Below are positions 62,179 through 64,000 of a stretch of 64,000 nt of DNA, piece by piece. The notes under the pieces are model-generated. The model was not told the DNA's origin, ran no database searches, and saw only the letters and a program-made list of their open reading frames with translations. The number at the start of each line of letters is the position of its first letter. Within the stretch, counting starts at the first letter, position 1. Source of the DNA: Astrocystis sublimbata (taxonomy: Eukaryota; Ascomycota; Sordariomycetes; Xylariales; Xylariaceae). A program made the position numbers and the translations under genes. The stretch lies in NCBI GenBank assembly GCA_022453515.1, contig JAJNNY010000052.1:124001-188000 (forward strand), read 5' to 3'.

Positions 62179-63025
62179 AGACACGAGTCAACTAACACGA
62201 CGATATATGGATATGATAATCTGATTGGAAAGTAGAGGGGCCTCTGTGAAACTGGCCGAGCACACCGATGAAGATTTGTGATGAACGGCCAGACTTACTT
62301 CTTAAGAGAAGTGAGGGATGTCAAGGCTGCGAAGTGAGGTGACATCCATCTTGTTCCGCCCCCAACCTGGGAGCCAACACCGCGACGCCCACCTGCAGAC
62401 TGCAGGGATCTCTCTGGCCAGCGTCACGCGCGCGGCTACAGTACATGAAAAAATACACATAACATACATAAAAGAGGCCGTGTCCCCCAATGGCCATGGT
62501 TCTGGTACGCCACGTTCCAAAGCATTTCCTAATATACAGCAGCAATATCGCTTGTGGCAGTTTCACCATCCTCAGCCATGCCATGGCAAAAGGACATCTC
62601 AGGTCTCAGAGCTTTGTAGCTTAAAGGCCGACAGGGTCCGATATGACGGTGTTGCCTCCAGCTTAGGTAGGCCTGGTAGGGTACACACCCCGGTGGATGA
62701 CTCTTCGCTTGCTGACTCACCGAGGGTACTTATCGAATTCGGAGGCATCTTGAGCATGCTTTCAAATGCGAGGCAGCATGCAATATACCCGGGTCACCTT
62801 GAACATGGGTTGTGGGCTGGGTGTATCCTTTTGTCGCACGCTCGTGATCGTTGTGTTCTACGCTACGACATCTCGACAAGCGCTAAAAAGCTTAGAGGTC
62901 GGGGGCGCGAAGCCTATCTCGTACACACGATGGTGATCAACGCATCAGCAGACTCGCGCCGAATTCAAGCAGCTTCCTTGACCGGCAGACTATCCACGCG
63001 CGACAATACGAAGTCAATAGAATAT
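62179..63025. promoter_or_regulatory. Divergent intergenic region between CorA-like and GNAT genes
   Basis: 847 bases between the two start codons, expected to hold both promoters. The frame of the acetyltransferase is open far upstream, to about 62318, but that stretch shows no domain and no better start, so it is taken as noncoding. Confidence 0.5.
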
Positions 63026-63787
63026 ATGACGGCTACGTCCAAGTTTGGGATACTCCTCATCCCCGCCGATGAGAAGGGATGTCTCTTCTATCTCGAGAGA
63101 TACAAGCCCTTCAGGCTTGCTTCACTTAAACAAGATCCTGGTGGTACGTCGCGCCAGCAACGGTCTCGAGCATGATAATGAATGACAAAGCAATGTGCAT
63201 GTGATGCACCTTTCGCATCAACGAGCTAACACTATGTTCAACTTGCTGGCTGGACAGCTTTCGGATCTACTTATGCGCGAGAGATCGAATTCGACGACAA
63301 GACATGGCTCGACCGTGTCCGAAATCCTCTGGCATCCACATTCGTCGCCGTCGAGTCGGACGATGATCGGGTAGTAGCTTCGACTTCGCTCATCGGCCCA
63401 TTGCCAAATACGAAGCCGGCAAGTAACCCCTATCAGGCTGTCATCGCAATACCACACTGCGATGCGCCAGACAGCGACAATGACAATCAGCATGCGAACA
63501 ACGAGCCATTGTGCTTCCAGATGTCCGCCGTCTACACGACGCCCGAGGTTCGGGGGCTGGGACTTGCCAAGTCGCTGATCAGGGCCGCCACGGACGAAGC
63601 TCACCAAAGGGCTCAGGGACAGGGGAGGCCTCTGGTACTTAGTGTGGTCGTCTACGCTAACAACGACGCCGCGATATCAGTCTATTCGCGCTGTGGTTTT
63701 GCCAGTGGCGCAGAAGAACCAAAACTCGTGTTTAATGCTCTCAAGAACGAGTCTGAAAAGGAGCTGATCATGTACTATCGATGTTAA
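63026..63787 (+). CDS. GNAT-family N-acetyltransferase
   Basis: Predicted acetyl-CoA dependent N-acetyltransferase of unknown substrate. Exons 63026-63143 and 63258-63787 with a 114-base intron (donor GTACGT, branch GCTAAC, acceptor GGACAG) give 215 residues. The N-terminal strand-helix FRLASLKQDPGAFGSTYARE, formed across the splice, is a common start of this fungal and bacterial GNAT subgroup. Acetyl-CoA binding motif A is VYTTPEVRGLGLAKSLI, and motif B is VYANNDAAISVYSRCGF. The protein ends MYYRC. An earlier start in the open upstream frame cannot be excluded, but the chosen ATG gives a standard-length protein. It shares its promoter region with the CorA-like gene; no functional link is evident. 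Confidence 0.86.
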
Positions 63788-64000
63788 CTGTTGATGACCT
63801 CACATTCGTCCTGTCAAGTGTTAAGTGTCAAGGCCTTGCTTGCATGACGGCCGAATTCCGAGCATTGCTCGCTCAGTAAAATGAGTAGGACCGCAACGCA
63901 CTGCTAGCGAAGCTCGTTGTGGGCTGTGGTTTGCTGTGGCACCTCGCGAGGCATGCGAGGGTGGATGAGGATCAACAGCTACCCCAATCAAACCCTGCAC
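63788..64000. other. Window end, no gene seen
   Basis: Short 3' flank of the acetyltransferase gene. Confidence 0.6.

Noticed and set aside
62318..63025. Long N-terminal extension of the acetyltransferase frame
   Set aside because: No domain, poor composition, and it would fill the whole divergent promoter; the ATG at 63026 gives a standard GNAT length.

Overview
The window is nuclear DNA of a filamentous ascomycete (Pezizomycotina, most likely a Sordariomycete). Genes sit singly on both strands and are broken by short GT-AG introns of about 50-150 bases with CTAAC or CTGAC branch sites. The gene set is typical of such fungi: a HET-domain protein, a SUN-family wall protein, a pectin methylesterase, a conventional fungal kinesin, and a Rad6 that ends without the acidic tail of yeast Rad6. 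No prokaryotic, viral, CRISPR, rRNA or convincing tRNA signal was found. All exon maps below were read by hand from reading frame, splice consensus and family alignment from memory.

Layout. 1-2096: 3' part of a TM9SF/EMP70 Golgi-endosome membrane protein. 3497-4857 (-): mitochondrial carrier of the Leu5 (coenzyme A) type. 5646-6434 (-): CCDC124/Lso2 ribosome-associated protein. 7769-9688: HET-domain protein. 10103-11626: sphingoid-base/diacylglycerol kinase-like protein. 12362-15792: ABCF-type double ATPase with a problematic splice junction. 15793-21888: about 6 kb without a supportable gene, ending in the promoter of an MFS hexose transporter (21889-23696). 27082-28818 (-): GPI-anchored SUN-family wall protein. 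30562-31962 (-): secreted pectin methylesterase. 32758-34416 (-): Csn12/PCID2 PCI-domain protein. 35201-36638 (-): mitochondrial-type acetoacetyl-CoA thiolase, divergent from the Rad6 ubiquitin-conjugating enzyme (37498-38160). 40134-43083: kinesin-1. 44697-48532 (-): a large C2H2 zinc-finger protein. 48533-56953: about 8.4 kb with no supportable gene. 56954-58380 (-): ethanolamine kinase. 60066-62178 (-): CorA-like membrane protein, divergent from a GNAT acetyltransferase (63026-63787).

How they fit together. There is no biosynthetic cluster. Most genes are conserved housekeeping or primary metabolism: membrane traffic, CoA transport, translation, phospholipid synthesis, thiolysis, DNA-damage ubiquitination and transport on microtubules. 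The hexose transporter, SUN protein and pectinesterase serve carbon uptake and wall or plant-polymer handling. The stretch 7.7-15.8 kb (HET protein, lipid-kinase-like protein, ABCF protein) looks more accessory: two intronless genes and one gene whose canonical splicing does not give a clean product.

The best leads are a 19-base last exon that restores the KxD Golgi signal of the TM9SF protein, the disrupted Walker-B junction in the ABCF gene, a dispersed family of palindromic GTACCTA/TAGGTAC motifs confined to intergenic DNA, a perfect 20-base palindrome, and the large gene-poor blocks. I did not find a clearly new multi-gene system.
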